From NCBI GenBank assembly GCA_009995705.1, contig JAADBR010000161.1:1-8319 (forward strand): a DNA stretch of 8,319 nt, in the 5' to 3' direction. Positions 1-6,217 of the stretch are shown one piece after another. The first letter of the stretch is position 1. Every line of letters begins with the position of its first letter. This stretch comes from Microcystis aeruginosa W13-11. Its GTDB lineage: Bacteria > Cyanobacteriota > Cyanobacteriia > Cyanobacteriales > Microcystaceae. The notes beneath the pieces are model-generated. The model was not told the DNA's origin and did not search any database. It saw only the letters and a program-made list of their open reading frames with translations. The position numbers and the translations under genes were made by a program.

Positions 1-342
1 CACCTTTTCTAGTCTTCTATCCATCCCATCTACTTTCTCAGTTAGTTTTGCTTGTCCTACTTCTAGCTTAGTTAGCCGTTCGTCGATTTTATCAAATTTC
101 TGGTTAAAATCCTTTTGTAGGCTATCAAATTTCTGGTTAACATCCTTCTGTAGGCTATCAAATTTCTGGTTAACATCCTGTTGTAAGGTATCGATTTTTT
201 GGTTAACTTCCTTCTGTAGGCTGTCAAATTTCTGGTTAACATCTTGTTGAAAGGTGTCAATTTTTTGGTTAACTTCCTTGATACTGTCTTTGATTTCCTT
301 GAGGACGGATTCAAGACTATAGGTAACGGTTTCGTTAGACAT
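1..342 (-). CDS. Hendecad coiled-coil protein, copy 1 (partial, 3' end beyond window)
   Basis: This is the first 114 codons of a gene that runs off the left edge. The frame is fixed by near-identity to the complete copy at 455-961. Residues 1-23 (MSNETVTYSLESVLKEIKD...) form a heptad-like lead-in. Residues 24-89 are six in-frame 11-residue units of the type VNQKxDxLQxD, with hydrophobic residues at unit positions 1, 5 and 8, the hendecad coiled-coil pattern. Residues 90-114 return to heptad spacing. The membrane segment seen in copy 2 would lie outside the window. The start is the ATG at 342, with AGGA at 354-357 (11-base gap). An out-of-frame ATG directly after that AGGA opens another frame, but it is not kept in copy 3. 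The function is unknown. The layout resembles coiled-coil plus tail-anchor proteins such as the DUF1640 group, which is an analogy only. Confidence 0.8.
   Translation of the reverse strand, partial: MSNETVTYSLESVLKEIKDSIKEVNQKIDTFQQDVNQKFDSLQKEVNQKIDTLQQDVNQKFDSLQKDVNQKFDSLQKDFNQKFDKIDERLTKLEVGQAKLTEKVDGMDRRLEKV
76..273 (-). repeat. Six 33-bp in-frame coding repeats (copy 1)
   Basis: There are six contiguous 33-bp units encoding residues 24-89. Two unit types alternate: A (KIDTLQQD-like) and B (KFDSLQKD/E-like), closed by a divergent unit C (KFDKIDER). The order from the N-terminus is A-B-A-B-B-C. Units are head to tail with no spacers. Confidence 0.9.
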
Positions 343-353
343 TTTGATAACAT

Positions 354-375
354 TCCTGGGAGTAATGATAGTATA
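354..375 (-). promoter_or_regulatory. Candidate promoter -10 and Shine-Dalgarno of copy 1
   Basis: On the minus strand TATACT (375-370) matches five of six bases of the sigma70-type -10 consensus. It would start transcription near 363, about 20 bases before the ATG, leaving room for AGGA at 357-354. No convincing -35 was found at 16-18 bp. The same block lies upstream of copy 2 with a change in the -10. Confidence 0.4.
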
Positions 376-454
376 ATAATTTTATTTTAATCCTAAATCT
401 GGTTATCAAAAACTGATTACCTATTGCCTAGGATTTAGTATTATGGTAATATTT

Positions 455-961
455 CTAAGGATTGCCAGAAAAGAAAGATCGCCACGCTGCCGTTCCGATC
501 GCTCCTCCTAAAAGGATAATTAACGTCCAAACTTGATTTTTTTGGGTTCCTTCCACCTTTTCTAGTCTTCTATCCATCCCATCGACTTTCTCAGTTAGTT
601 TTGCTTGTCCTACTTCTAGCTTAGTTAGCCGTTCGTCAATTTTCTCAAATTTCTGGTTAAGATCCTTTTGTAGGCTGTCAAATTTCTGGTTAAAATCCTT
701 ATGTAGGCTATCAAATCTCTGGTTAAAATCTTTCTGTAGGCTGTCAAATTTCTGGTTAAAATCCTGTTGCAAGGTATCGATTTTTTGGTTAACTTCCTTC
801 TGTAGGCTATCAAATTTATGGTTAACATCCTGTTGCAATGTGTCGATTTTTTGGGTGACATCTCTTTGAAAGGTGTCGATTTTTTGGTTAACTTCCTTGA
901 TGCTGTCTTTGATTTCCTTGAGGACGGATTCAAGACTATAAGTAACGGTTTCGTTAGACAT
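455..961 (-). CDS. Hendecad coiled-coil protein with C-terminal membrane anchor, copy 2 (complete)
   Basis: This 168-residue protein is the only intact copy fully inside the window. Residues 1-23 are a heptad-like lead-in. Residues 24-111 are eight 11-residue units (order A-A-B-A-B-B-B-C) with hydrophobic residues at unit positions 1, 5 and 8. Residues 112-141 are a heptad segment (L122, V126, M129, L133, V136). Residues 144-160 (WTLIILLGGAIGTAAW) are one predicted membrane helix with a GxxxG pattern (G152/G156), then a short SFFSGNP tail. It has no signal peptide, so a tail-anchored protein with the coil in the cytoplasm is the simplest reading (inference). The hendecad array suggests a long right-handed coiled coil or a lipid-facing amphipathic rod. 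I do not recognise a characterised family. Holin-associated XhlA-like and DUF1640-like proteins share the layout but not evident sequence. Confidence 0.85.
   Translation of the reverse strand: MSNETVTYSLESVLKEIKDSIKEVNQKIDTFQRDVTQKIDTLQQDVNHKFDSLQKEVNQKIDTLQQDFNQKFDSLQKDFNQRFDSLHKDFNQKFDSLQKDLNQKFEKIDERLTKLEVGQAKLTEKVDGMDRRLEKVEGTQKNQVWTLIILLGGAIGTAAWRSFFSGNP
629..892 (-). repeat. Eight 33-bp in-frame coding repeats (copy 2)
   Basis: This is the largest array of the three, eight units encoding residues 24-111. Compared with copy 1 it has an extra A unit near the N-terminus and an extra B unit near the C-terminus. Several units carry private changes (T for N in unit 2, H for Q in units 3 and 6), so the array is not freshly homogenised. 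Confidence 0.9.
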
Positions 962-972
962 TTTGGTAACAT

Positions 973-994
973 TCCTGGGAGTAATGATAGTACA
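973..994 (-). promoter_or_regulatory. Degraded -10 and Shine-Dalgarno of copy 2
   Basis: This is the block homologous to the copy 1 promoter. The -10 reads TGTACT (994-989) instead of TATACT; the base at 993 removes the second-position A, the most conserved base of a -10. AGGA is kept at 976-973 with the same 11-base gap to the ATG. Expression may therefore be weaker than copy 1, or may come by read-through (inference). Confidence 0.3.
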
Positions 995-1039
995 ATAATT
1001 TTATTTTAATCCTAAATCTGGTTATTAAAAACTGATTAC

Positions 1040-1477
1040 CTATTGCCTAGTATTTAGTATTATGGTAATATTTCTATAGCGGTATGCAGTCGGATGAGGT
1101 ATACTGCAACAAGCTATAAGGCAGTCTAGGCAAGACTTTGTCTGTATCTCACTCAAGCGAATACCGCTATAAGGATTACCAGAAAAGAAAGATCGCCACG
1201 CTGCCGTTCCGATCGCTCCTCCTAAAAGGATAATTAACGTCCAAACTTGATTTTTTTGGGTTCCCTCCACCTTTTCTAGTCTTCTATCCATCCCATCGAC
1301 TTTCTCAGTTAGTTTTGCTTGTCCTACTTCTAGCTTAGTTAGCCGTTCGTCAATTTTATCAAATTTCTGGTTAACATCTTGTTGCAAGGTGTCGATTTTT
1401 TGGTTAACCTCCTTGATGCTGTCTTTAATTTCCTTGAGGACGGATTCAAGACTATAAGTAAAGGTTTCGTTAGACAT
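1040..1477 (-). CDS. Hendecad coiled-coil protein, copy 3, C-terminally extended by a MITE
   Basis: This 145-residue protein shares residues 1-23, the heptad segment (46-75) and the membrane helix (about 78-94) with copy 2 almost unchanged, but has only two 11-residue units (24-45, order A-C). At the codon after the usual C-terminal GNP, where copy 2 has TAG, a 93-bp element with a TA duplication has displaced the stop. The frame stays open through the element and into the spacer, adding 43 residues (103-145). The tail includes four cysteines in a short hydrophobic stretch (SCLDCLIACC). The start at 1477 has AGGGA at 1492-1488 with a 10-base gap. Whether the extended protein is made, stable or still membrane-anchored is unknown. 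With its short rod and added tail this is the copy most likely to be degenerate. Confidence 0.75.
   Translation of the reverse strand: MSNETFTYSLESVLKEIKDSIKEVNQKIDTLQQDVNQKFDKIDERLTKLEVGQAKLTEKVDGMDRRLEKVEGTQKNQVWTLIILLGGAIGTAAWRSFFSGNPYSGIRLSEIQTKSCLDCLIACCSIPHPTAYRYRNITIILNTRQ
1077..1169. mobile_element. 93-bp MITE with TA target-site duplication
   Basis: The termini are perfect 9-bp inverted repeats: TAGCGGTAT at 1077-1085 and ATACCGCTA at 1161-1169. A TA dinucleotide flanks each side (1075-1076 and 1170-1171). The homologous position in copy 2 (454-460, tctaagg) carries a single TA and no insert, giving a natural empty site that defines both ends exactly. The TA duplication points to mobilisation by an IS630/Tc1-mariner-type transposase (family inference). 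Internal small inverted repeats occur at 1086-1090/1103-1107 and 1123-1127/1133-1137. No transposase is encoded. The element length is a multiple of three and one frame is open throughout on the minus strand. Confidence 0.85.
1343..1408 (-). repeat. Two 33-bp in-frame coding repeats (copy 3)
   Basis: This is the shortest array, one A unit followed by the terminal C unit, encoding residues 24-45. It equals the other arrays with all internal units removed. It is either the ancestral short form or the result of a deletion between similar units. Confidence 0.85.
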
Positions 1478-1505
1478 TTTGGTAAAATCCCTGGGAGTAA
1501 GTTTT

Positions 1506-1533
1506 TTTACGCACTTTCCGTTGATGCTACAAT
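1506..1533 (+). promoter_or_regulatory. Candidate promoter for the SWIM gene
   Basis: TTTACG (1506-1511) and TACAAT (1528-1533) are separated by 16 bp; the -10 matches five of six consensus bases and the -35 four of six. It would give a leader of about 180 bases containing the inverted repeats at 1575-1705. This is a motif match only. Confidence 0.3.
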
Positions 1534-1574
1534 AACTTTATCTTAATACTAATAATTATGTTAAGATGTTGACG

Positions 1575-1628
1575 GCTCATTTTTGGGTCTGATTTGTTGT
1601 TGTATTGATCAGACAGTACCTGATGAGC
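1575..1628 (+). promoter_or_regulatory. Nested stem-loop in the SWIM gene leader
   Basis: An outer stem GCTCAT (1575-1580) / ATGAGC (1623-1628) encloses a perfect 7-bp stem GTCTGAT (1587-1593) / ATCAGAC (1608-1614) with a 14-base loop. There is no T-run after it, so it is not an ordinary terminator. It could be leader RNA structure or a DNA-binding site. I recognise no riboswitch or known RNA family. Confidence 0.35.
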
Positions 1629-1640
1629 TTTTCCTAGTCA

Positions 1641-1652
1641 AGCCTCGAGGCT
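1641..1652. repeat. 12-bp perfect palindrome
   Basis: AGCCTCGAGGCT is self-complementary across all 12 bases. It lies 70 bp before the SWIM start. It could be a dimer binding site or a short stem. The T-rich stretch that follows begins only some 6 bases later and is interrupted, so a terminator is doubtful. Confidence 0.4.
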
Positions 1653-1693
1653 AATGTGTTTCCTTTTTGAATTGGCGTTTTTCTTGGTAACGA

Positions 1694-1705
1694 AGCTGAT
1701 CAGCT
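1694..1705. repeat. 12-bp perfect palindrome next to the SWIM ribosome site
   Basis: AGCTGATCAGCT is self-complementary across 12 bases and ends 16 bases before the SWIM ATG, abutting the TAGGG that may serve as its Shine-Dalgarno. A protein bound here, or a stem formed in RNA, would be well placed to affect translation or transcription of the gene (inference). Confidence 0.4.
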
Positions 1706-1721
1706 GTAGGGTAAATAAAAA

Positions 1722-2507
1722 ATGACAGAACAAGCTTGGTGGGTACAAAAATGGCTAGAACTACTCGATTCCTATCGCTTTAAAAAACGCCTGGAAAGAG
1801 CTAGACTCTACGCTAGAGAGGGCAATGTTTTAAGTATTGACTTTGAAGACTCGCAAGTTATTGCTAGAGTACAAGGCAGTGAATCCGAACCTTATATGGT
1901 AGATTTATCCCTGGCGGCTTTTAGTGATGAAGAATGGGATTATATTATTAAGCTTCTCTCCAAAAAAGCCATTTATTCCGCTCAATTGCTCACTGGACAA
2001 ATGCCCGATCATATTGAGCGTGTTTTTATCGATAGTGGGGTGAATTTATTTCCCTTTTCCCTAGCTGATATTCGCTCTCGTTGCACCTGTCCCGATCAAG
2101 CCAACCCCTGCAAACATATAGGAGCAGTATATTATCAATTGGGCGATCGTTTTATTGTCGATCCCTTCCTGCTTTTGCAACTGCGCGGCCGAACTAAAAA
2201 CCAAATTCTGGAAGCTTTACGCGAAAAACGCTCCTATTCCTCTGATAATCAACCTTTAGCAGTCAGTGAACCCCCCGCAGTAGTTGAAAAAACTGCCCTC
2301 GAAAGCACTATCGATCGCTTTTGGCAGTACGATGAAGAACTAGATCCATCCCTCGTTGTGATTGCGCCGGGGAATGAAAATCAAACCATTCTCGACATTT
2401 TAGGTAATTTTCCCCTCGCTGCCCCCGAATCCGATGCCATAGAACAATTTTTAAAACCAATTTACCGGCAAATTCCCCAAGAAGCGATGGCAATCGCTTT
2501 ACAGTAG
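1722..2507 (+). CDS. SWIM zinc-finger family protein
   Basis: This 261-residue protein contains a SWIM-type zinc-binding motif CxCx(n)CxH: C121, C123, C130 and H132, in RSRCTCPDQANPCKHIGAVY. SWIM domains are known as compact zinc modules for DNA or protein contact and in bacteria often occur in proteins linked to SNF2-type helicases. No helicase gene is seen here. The N-terminal 115 residues (WWVQKWLELLDSYRFKKR..., then a beta-rich stretch) resemble the usual front part of these proteins. After the finger, residues 145-170 are helical. Residues 170-195 look like a flexible linker, and the last 60 residues are a separate small region. It starts with ATG after TAGGG at a gap of about 10 bases. 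It is transcribed away from the coiled-coil genes and converges on topA. The precise role is unknown. Confidence 0.85.
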   Translation: MTEQAWWVQKWLELLDSYRFKKRLERARLYAREGNVLSIDFEDSQVIARVQGSESEPYMVDLSLAAFSDEEWDYIIKLLSKKAIYSAQLLTGQMPDHIERVFIDSGVNLFPFSLADIRSRCTCPDQANPCKHIGAVYYQLGDRFIVDPFLLLQLRGRTKNQILEALREKRSYSSDNQPLAVSEPPAVVEKTALESTIDRFWQYDEELDPSLVVIAPGNENQTILDILGNFPLAAPESDAIEQFLKPIYRQIPQEAMAIALQ

Positions 2508-2538
2508 GGAAATGGGAGCAGCCTAGTCAAGGTGGTGC

Positions 2539-2612
2539 AAAAAACAAAAAAACCAACTGGATTTGTCGCCGCATCGGGGTGAGGAATTGACCGGGGAGAA
2601 AATCGCCTCACC
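2539..2612 (-). terminator. Possible topA terminator region (weak)
   Basis: Downstream of the topA stop there is a 7-bp stem GGTGAGG (2578-2584) / CCTCACC (2606-2612) with a 21-base loop. On the minus strand it is followed 25 bases later by a T-tract, seven T, G, six T (2552-2539). The gap between stem and T-tract is longer than in a standard intrinsic terminator, so this is tentative. On the plus strand, after the SWIM stop, no T-run is present. Confidence 0.25.
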
Positions 2613-2620
2613 AGTAACCC

Positions 2621-5257
2621 CTAAACCGTCTTACTTTTGCCAGTTTTACTGCCCGGGGAAGTAGTTTTTTTGGTGGTGGTAGAAGTAGTTTTCTTGGTGG
2701 TGGTTTTCTTGGCAGTGGTTGTTTTGGCGGCTAGGGCGACTAAAGCTTGTTCTAGGGTGAGGGTTTCGGCGGTTTCTCCTTCGGGAATCTTGGCGTTAGT
2801 TTTGCCGTGCTTGATATAAACTCCGTAGGGACCCTCGTATAATCCCACCAATTCCCCATCGTCGGGATGTTTACCCAATTCTTTTAAGGGTGGTTTGGTG
2901 GAACCACGAGCGCCGCGAGCTTTTTTTGGTTCGGCTAATAGGGCCAAGGCTCGATCGAGGGTTATGGTTAAGACATCATCGCTGGCTTTCAAGGAACGAT
3001 ATTCTTTTTCTTTGCCCTCTTCCTGAACTATATAGGGACCGAAACGCCCTAAACTGGCTTTAATTTTGCCTCCGGTGAGGGGATGGGTTCCCAGCAGTCG
3101 CGGCAGTGCTAATAAACCCACCGCTTGTTCGAGGGTGATGTCCTCGGGGTTGACTCCTTTGGGTAAGGAGGCGCGTTTCGGTTTGGGATTGTCATCGCTG
3201 ACATCTCCTAACTGAACGTAGGGACCGTAACTACCCACCAGCAGATAAATCGGCTCTCCGGTGTCGGGATGAAGACCGATTTTATCTGGACCTTCGGTTT
3301 TTTGTCGCAGCAGGGTTTCTACCTTTTCGGGGTTCAGATCCGCTGGGGTTAAATCGGCAGGGATGGAGGCGGTGAGGATTTCATCCCCCCGGGGGACTTC
3401 CAGATAGGGGCCGTATTTGCCGATCTTGATGGTTGCCTGTAAATCCTCTAAAATCACCGATTTAGCGGTGCTAGAGTTAATTTGACTCTCGCGCTCTTTC
3501 ACTTGGCTTTCTAGCCCTTTTTCGCCACGATAGAAGCGATCAAGATAGGGCAACCACTGAGCGGAACCGGTGGCGATATGGTCGAGGGTTTCTTCCATCT
3601 TCGAGGTAAATTTGGGATCTACCAGGTCGGGGAAATGGTTTTCTAATAAACCGACGACGGCAAAGGCGGTGAAGGTGGGAATAAGGGTTTTATTCCGCAT
3701 TTGAGCATAACCGCGATCGATAATGGTGCCGAGAATGGTGGCGTAGGTGCTGGGTCGCCCGATTCCTTCACTTTCGAGGGTTTTTACGAGGGAGGCTTCG
3801 CTATAACGGGCGGGGGGTTGAGTATCGTGGCTAATGGCTTCTAGTTGGCGACAATTGGGGGTGTCACCGACGCTGAGGGGGGGTAGGATTATTTCTTGGT
3901 CGTCGATGGCGGCTTCGGGATCGTCGGAACCTTCCACATAGGCGCGGAAAAAGCCGGGGAAGTCGATTCTTTTGCCGGAGGAGCGAAATCCGGCATTTTC
4001 TACCTGAATATTGACGGCGATCTGGGTAATACGGGCATCGGCCATCTGTGAGGCGACGGTACGTTTCCAGATTAGGTCGTAGAGGGCGAATTCTAGTCCA
4101 CCGAGGCCGGTTTCCCGGGGCAGGCGAAAGCTGCTACCGGCGGGCCGGATGGCTTCGTGGGCCTCCTGTGCGCCTTTGCTTTTGGTGGTGTATTGCCGGG
4201 GTTGGGGACTGAGATAGTTTTTGCCGTACATTTGTTCTACACAATTGCGGGCGGCGGTGATGGCCTGATCGGAAAGATGGACGGAATCGGTCCGCATATA
4301 GGTGATGTAGCCCTGTTCGTAGAGATTTTGGGCGATTCGCATGGTGTCCCGGGCGGATATGCCCAGTTTCCGGTTAGCTTCCTGCTGTAGGGTGGAGGTG
4401 GTGAAGGGGGGGGATGGTTTGCGAGTGGTGGGTTTTTCTTCGGTGTGGCTAACGCGCCAGATTTTGTCTTGGATGCGTTCTTTTAAGGCGGTGGCGGTGG
4501 CTTGATCTAAGAGGGTGACTTGGCGATCAGGGAGCAGTCTGCCGGTGTCAGCATCGAAATCGCTCCCATTTGCCACTTTTTGACCGTTTAAGGTGACTAA
4601 TTTCGAGTCGAATTGATTTTTGTCCTTTTCTAAAGTCGCTTTCAGATCCCAATAATTGGCGGTTTTAAAAGCCCGTCGTTCCCGTTCCCGTTGCACGAGC
4701 AGACGCACGGCGACGGATTGCACCCGGCCGGCGGATAAACCTTTAGAGATTTTTTTCCAGAGTAGGGGGGAGAGGGTATAACCGTAGAGGCGATCGAGTA
4801 TGCGGCGGGTTTCTTGGGCGTGAACCAAATTTTCGTCGATGGAGCGACAATTTTTGAGGGCGGTTTGGATCGCTTCTTTGGTGATTTCGTGAAATACCAT
4901 CCTTTTGGTGGGTATTTTCGGGTTGAGTACCTGTAAGAGATGCCAACTGATGCTTTCTCCTTCCCGATCTTCGTCGGTGGCGAGGATCAATTCGCTCGCG
5001 CCTTTGAGGGCTTCTTTTAATTCTTTGACGACTTTACTTTTGGTTTTGGGGACGACGTAGAGGGGATCGAAATCGTTCTCCACATCCACGCCCAAATTGG
5101 CCCAGGATTTGTCTTTGTGGGCGGGGGGAATTTCTTCGGCGGAGGCGGGCAGATCCCGGATGTGGCCCATGGAGGCTTGGACTCGATAGCCGCTAGGCAG
5201 ATAATTACTGATCGTCCGAGCTTTGGTGGGGGATTCGACAATAACCAGGGTTGACAT
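2621..5257 (-). CDS. topA: DNA topoisomerase I (type IA)
   Basis: This 878-residue enzyme relaxes negative supercoils by cutting one strand and forming a 5'-phosphotyrosine link. The N-terminal Toprim domain has VESPTKA (E9) and TDEDREGE (D95, D97, E99) for magnesium. HETRR-like and [10 protein letters not shown] (175-184) motifs follow. The catalytic tyrosine is Y320 in [19 protein letters not shown] (497-506) is another type IA signature. The C-terminus has no Cys4 zinc fingers; it carries four Topoisomerase C-terminal repeats around KYGPYLEV (614), SYGPYVQL (676), RFGPYIVQ (738) and PYGVYIKHG (810), then a Lys/Thr/Ser tail from about 845. This architecture is usual for cyanobacterial TopA. 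The start [10 protein letters not shown] is the conserved one, with no clear Shine-Dalgarno. A promoter with an inverted repeat lies about 85-110 bp upstream. topA stands alone, between two oppositely oriented genes. Confidence 0.97.
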   Translation of the reverse strand: MSTLVIVESPTKARTISNYLPSGYRVQASMGHIRDLPASAEEIPPAHKDKSWANLGVDVENDFDPLYVVPKTKSKVVKELKEALKGASELILATDEDREGESISWHLLQVLNPKIPTKRMVFHEITKEAIQTALKNCRSIDENLVHAQETRRILDRLYGYTLSPLLWKKISKGLSAGRVQSVAVRLLVQRERERRAFKTANYWDLKATLEKDKNQFDSKLVTLNGQKVANGSDFDADTGRLLPDRQVTLLDQATATALKERIQDKIWRVSHTEEKPTTRKPSPPFTTSTLQQEANRKLGISARDTMRIAQNLYEQGYITYMRTDSVHLSDQAITAARNCVEQMYGKNYLSPQPRQYTTKSKGAQEAHEAIRPAGSSFRLPRETGLGGLEFALYDLIWKRTVASQMADARITQIAVNIQVENAGFRSSGKRIDFPGFFRAYVEGSDDPEAAIDDQEIILPPLSVGDTPNCRQLEAISHDTQPPARYSEASLVKTLESEGIGRPSTYATILGTIIDRGYAQMRNKTLIPTFTAFAVVGLLENHFPDLVDPKFTSKMEETLDHIATGSAQWLPYLDRFYRGEKGLESQVKERESQINSSTAKSVILEDLQATIKIGKYGPYLEVPRGDEILTASIPADLTPADLNPEKVETLLRQKTEGPDKIGLHPDTGEPIYLLVGSYGPYVQLGDVSDDNPKPKRASLPKGVNPEDITLEQAVGLLALPRLLGTHPLTGGKIKASLGRFGPYIVQEEGKEKEYRSLKASDDVLTITLDRALALLAEPKKARGARGSTKPPLKELGKHPDDGELVGLYEGPYGVYIKHGKTNAKIPEGETAETLTLEQALVALAAKTTTAKKTTTKKTTSTTTKKTTSPGSKTGKSKTV

Positions 5258-5340
5258 AGGAATTGATCACGAGGGCATGGCCACAGCGACTGTTTTAGTT
5301 AGACTGACCATCTTTGTTTGATGATGGGCAAAAGTTACTA

Positions 5341-5369
5341 TTTATCTTGACCGGCTTGATTCGGGTCAA
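5341..5369 (-). promoter_or_regulatory. Candidate topA promoter with overlapping inverted repeat
   Basis: On the minus strand TTGACC (5369-5364) and GATAAA (5346-5341) are exactly 17 bp apart, with five of six and four of six consensus matches. The implied leader is about 75-80 bases. The -35 hexamer is one arm of an inverted repeat, TTGACC at 5347-5352 and GGTCAA at 5364-5369, placed between -35 and -10, so a repressor or supercoiling-sensitive spacer is possible. topA transcription is supercoiling-controlled in many bacteria (established knowledge); whether this site is involved is inference. Confidence 0.4.
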
Positions 5370-5482
5370 AAGCCACTTACTACGATAATAGAGATTAAAG
5401 CTGGTCTTTTGTTACTAACTTCTTAATAAAACTTAATATTTTTCTGGAGCGGCGATCGGACTCAAGGCACCGCCAAGGGTAA

Positions 5483-5488
5483 TATAAT
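5483..5488 (+). promoter_or_regulatory. Candidate -10 element for the methyltransferase unit
   Basis: This is an exact TATAAT, about 75 bp before the methyltransferase ATG. No good -35 sits 16-18 bp upstream (nearest are gactca and actcaa around 5459-5465), so an activator or another promoter may be needed. The predicted transcript start would fall near 5495, right at the GAGGAG before the short leader ORF. Confidence 0.35.
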
Positions 5489-5507
5489 CTGTTTGAGGAG
5501 AAGGGAG

Positions 5508-5549
5508 ATGGTCCTCGATACTAAATTAGGTTACGCTTCATCTTTATAA
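5508..5549 (+). CDS. Possible 13-codon leader ORF upstream of the methyltransferase
   Basis: An ATG at 5508 is preceded by GAGGAG (5495-5500) with a 7-base gap, one of the best ribosome sites in the window. It opens 13 codons (MVLDTKLGYASSL) ending at TAA 5547-5549, 14 bases before the methyltransferase ATG, which itself lacks a Shine-Dalgarno. Translational coupling or a leader peptide is possible. The peptide shows no run of regulatory amino acids, and the predicted transcript start leaves almost no space before the ribosome site. Chance is a real alternative. Confidence 0.25.
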   Translation: MVLDTKLGYASSL

Positions 5550-5563
5550 GAAACGCTGTAGTT

Positions 5564-6178
5564 ATGTCTGATTTACGTCAATACGCTCCGGCAACAGAAC
5601 GCAATCGTCAGCCGATTTTAGAAGTTCTCAGCCAATTTTTACCGAAGACTGGCAATATCCTAGAAATATCTAGCGGCACGGGTGAACACGCTGTTTTTTT
5701 TGCCCCCCGTCTTGCTCCTTGTCGTTGGATTCCCTCGGATTGTAACCCTCTGGCTCTAGATAGTATTCGCAGTTGGTGCGATTATTGTCCTAGTTCTAAT
5801 CTCGATCGCCCCCTATTTATTGATGTTCATCAGTCAGTTTGGGCGGTAGAGACGGAAAATATCGTTATTAATGCCATTGTTAATATTAATATGATTCATA
5901 TCGCCCCTTGGTCCGCTTGTTTAGCTTTAATGGCAGGAGCAAGTCGCATTCTCGGTTCGGGGGAAATTCTCTATCTTTATGGTCCCTATAAACGACAAGG
6001 AAAACATACTTCTCCTAGTAATGAAAGCTTTGATTTTTCTCTCCGTTCTCAAAACTCTGCTTGGGGAGTTAGGAATTTAGAAGATGTGGTGCAAGCAGCG
6101 AGCGATCGAGATTTACAATTGTTGGAAGTAATTCCTATGCCAGCTAATAATCTCTCGGTTTTATTTGCCTTAACATAG
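5564..6178 (+). CDS. DUF938 / METTL26-type SAM-dependent methyltransferase
   Basis: This 204-residue protein matches the DUF938 family (animal METTL26/C16orf13 relatives) nearly end to end. The entry motif APATERNRQPIL (8-19) is followed by the SAM-binding motif I LEISSGTGEHAVFFA (33-47) and WIPSDCNP (55-62), which would hold the acidic position binding the SAM ribose. NMIHIAPW (109-116) is the family signature at the active-site region. LYGPY (138-142), TSPSNESFD (149-157), WGVRNLED (167-174) and MPANNL (192-197) complete the set. The length is normal for the family. The class I fold is confident but the methyl acceptor is not known for the family, so no reaction is claimed. No Shine-Dalgarno is evident before the ATG. 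It diverges from topA and converges on futA; no functional partner is adjacent. Confidence 0.9.
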   Translation: MSDLRQYAPATERNRQPILEVLSQFLPKTGNILEISSGTGEHAVFFAPRLAPCRWIPSDCNPLALDSIRSWCDYCPSSNLDRPLFIDVHQSVWAVETENIVINAIVNINMIHIAPWSACLALMAGASRILGSGEILYLYGPYKRQGKHTSPSNESFDFSLRSQNSAWGVRNLEDVVQAASDRDLQLLEVIPMPANNLSVLFALT

Positions 6179-6217
6179 CAATTATCAGTGAACAGTAATC
6201 AGTAATTAGCTTCTAAA

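Larger units (their letters stand above)
1..1500 (-). repeat. Tandem triplication of the coiled-coil gene with its upstream spacer
   Basis: Starts at 342, 961 and 1477 head three same-strand copies. Spacers 343-454 and 962-1074 are near-identical along about 112 bp, so the duplicated unit was gene plus upstream region. The region upstream of copy 3 matches only for about 20 bp (to roughly 1499) and then in patches, which marks the edge of the duplicated unit. Copies differ mainly in the number of 33-bp units and in the MITE of copy 3. Confidence 0.85.
5258..5563. other. 306-bp divergent intergenic region, topA / methyltransferase
   Basis: This gene-free stretch separates two divergent starts. 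It contains a candidate minus-strand promoter for topA overlapping an inverted repeat (5341-5369), a candidate plus-strand -10 (5483-5488), a short ORF with a good ribosome site (5508-5549) and one CGATCG site (near 5453). The AT-rich part around 5415-5445 may hold an alternative promoter (TAATAT at 5434-5439). No RNA gene or mobile element was recognised. Confidence 0.6.

Noticed and set aside
72..353. An alternative minus-strand frame of 93 codons (and its equivalent at 625-972) starting right after the AGGA.
   Set aside because: It is a Lys/Thr/Arg-rich by-product of the 33-bp repeats, which keep any frame open. Its ATG is lost in copy 3, while the MSNE frame and its membrane helix are kept in all copies.
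389..435. Nested inverted repeat in the spacer between copies 1 and 2 (AATCCTA/TAGGATT around GGTTATCA/TGATTACC) as a terminator or structured RNA.
   Set aside because: In the second spacer the changes disrupt pairs rather than compensate, and no T-run follows.
629..892. Regular 33-bp repeats that might be called a CRISPR array.
   Set aside because: Units are contiguous, without unique spacers, and encode a clean 11-residue repeat in frame.
2637..2819. Plus-strand open frame rich in Val opposite the topA 3' end.
   Set aside because: It is the complement of the Lys/Thr-rich tail of TopA and has no independent support.
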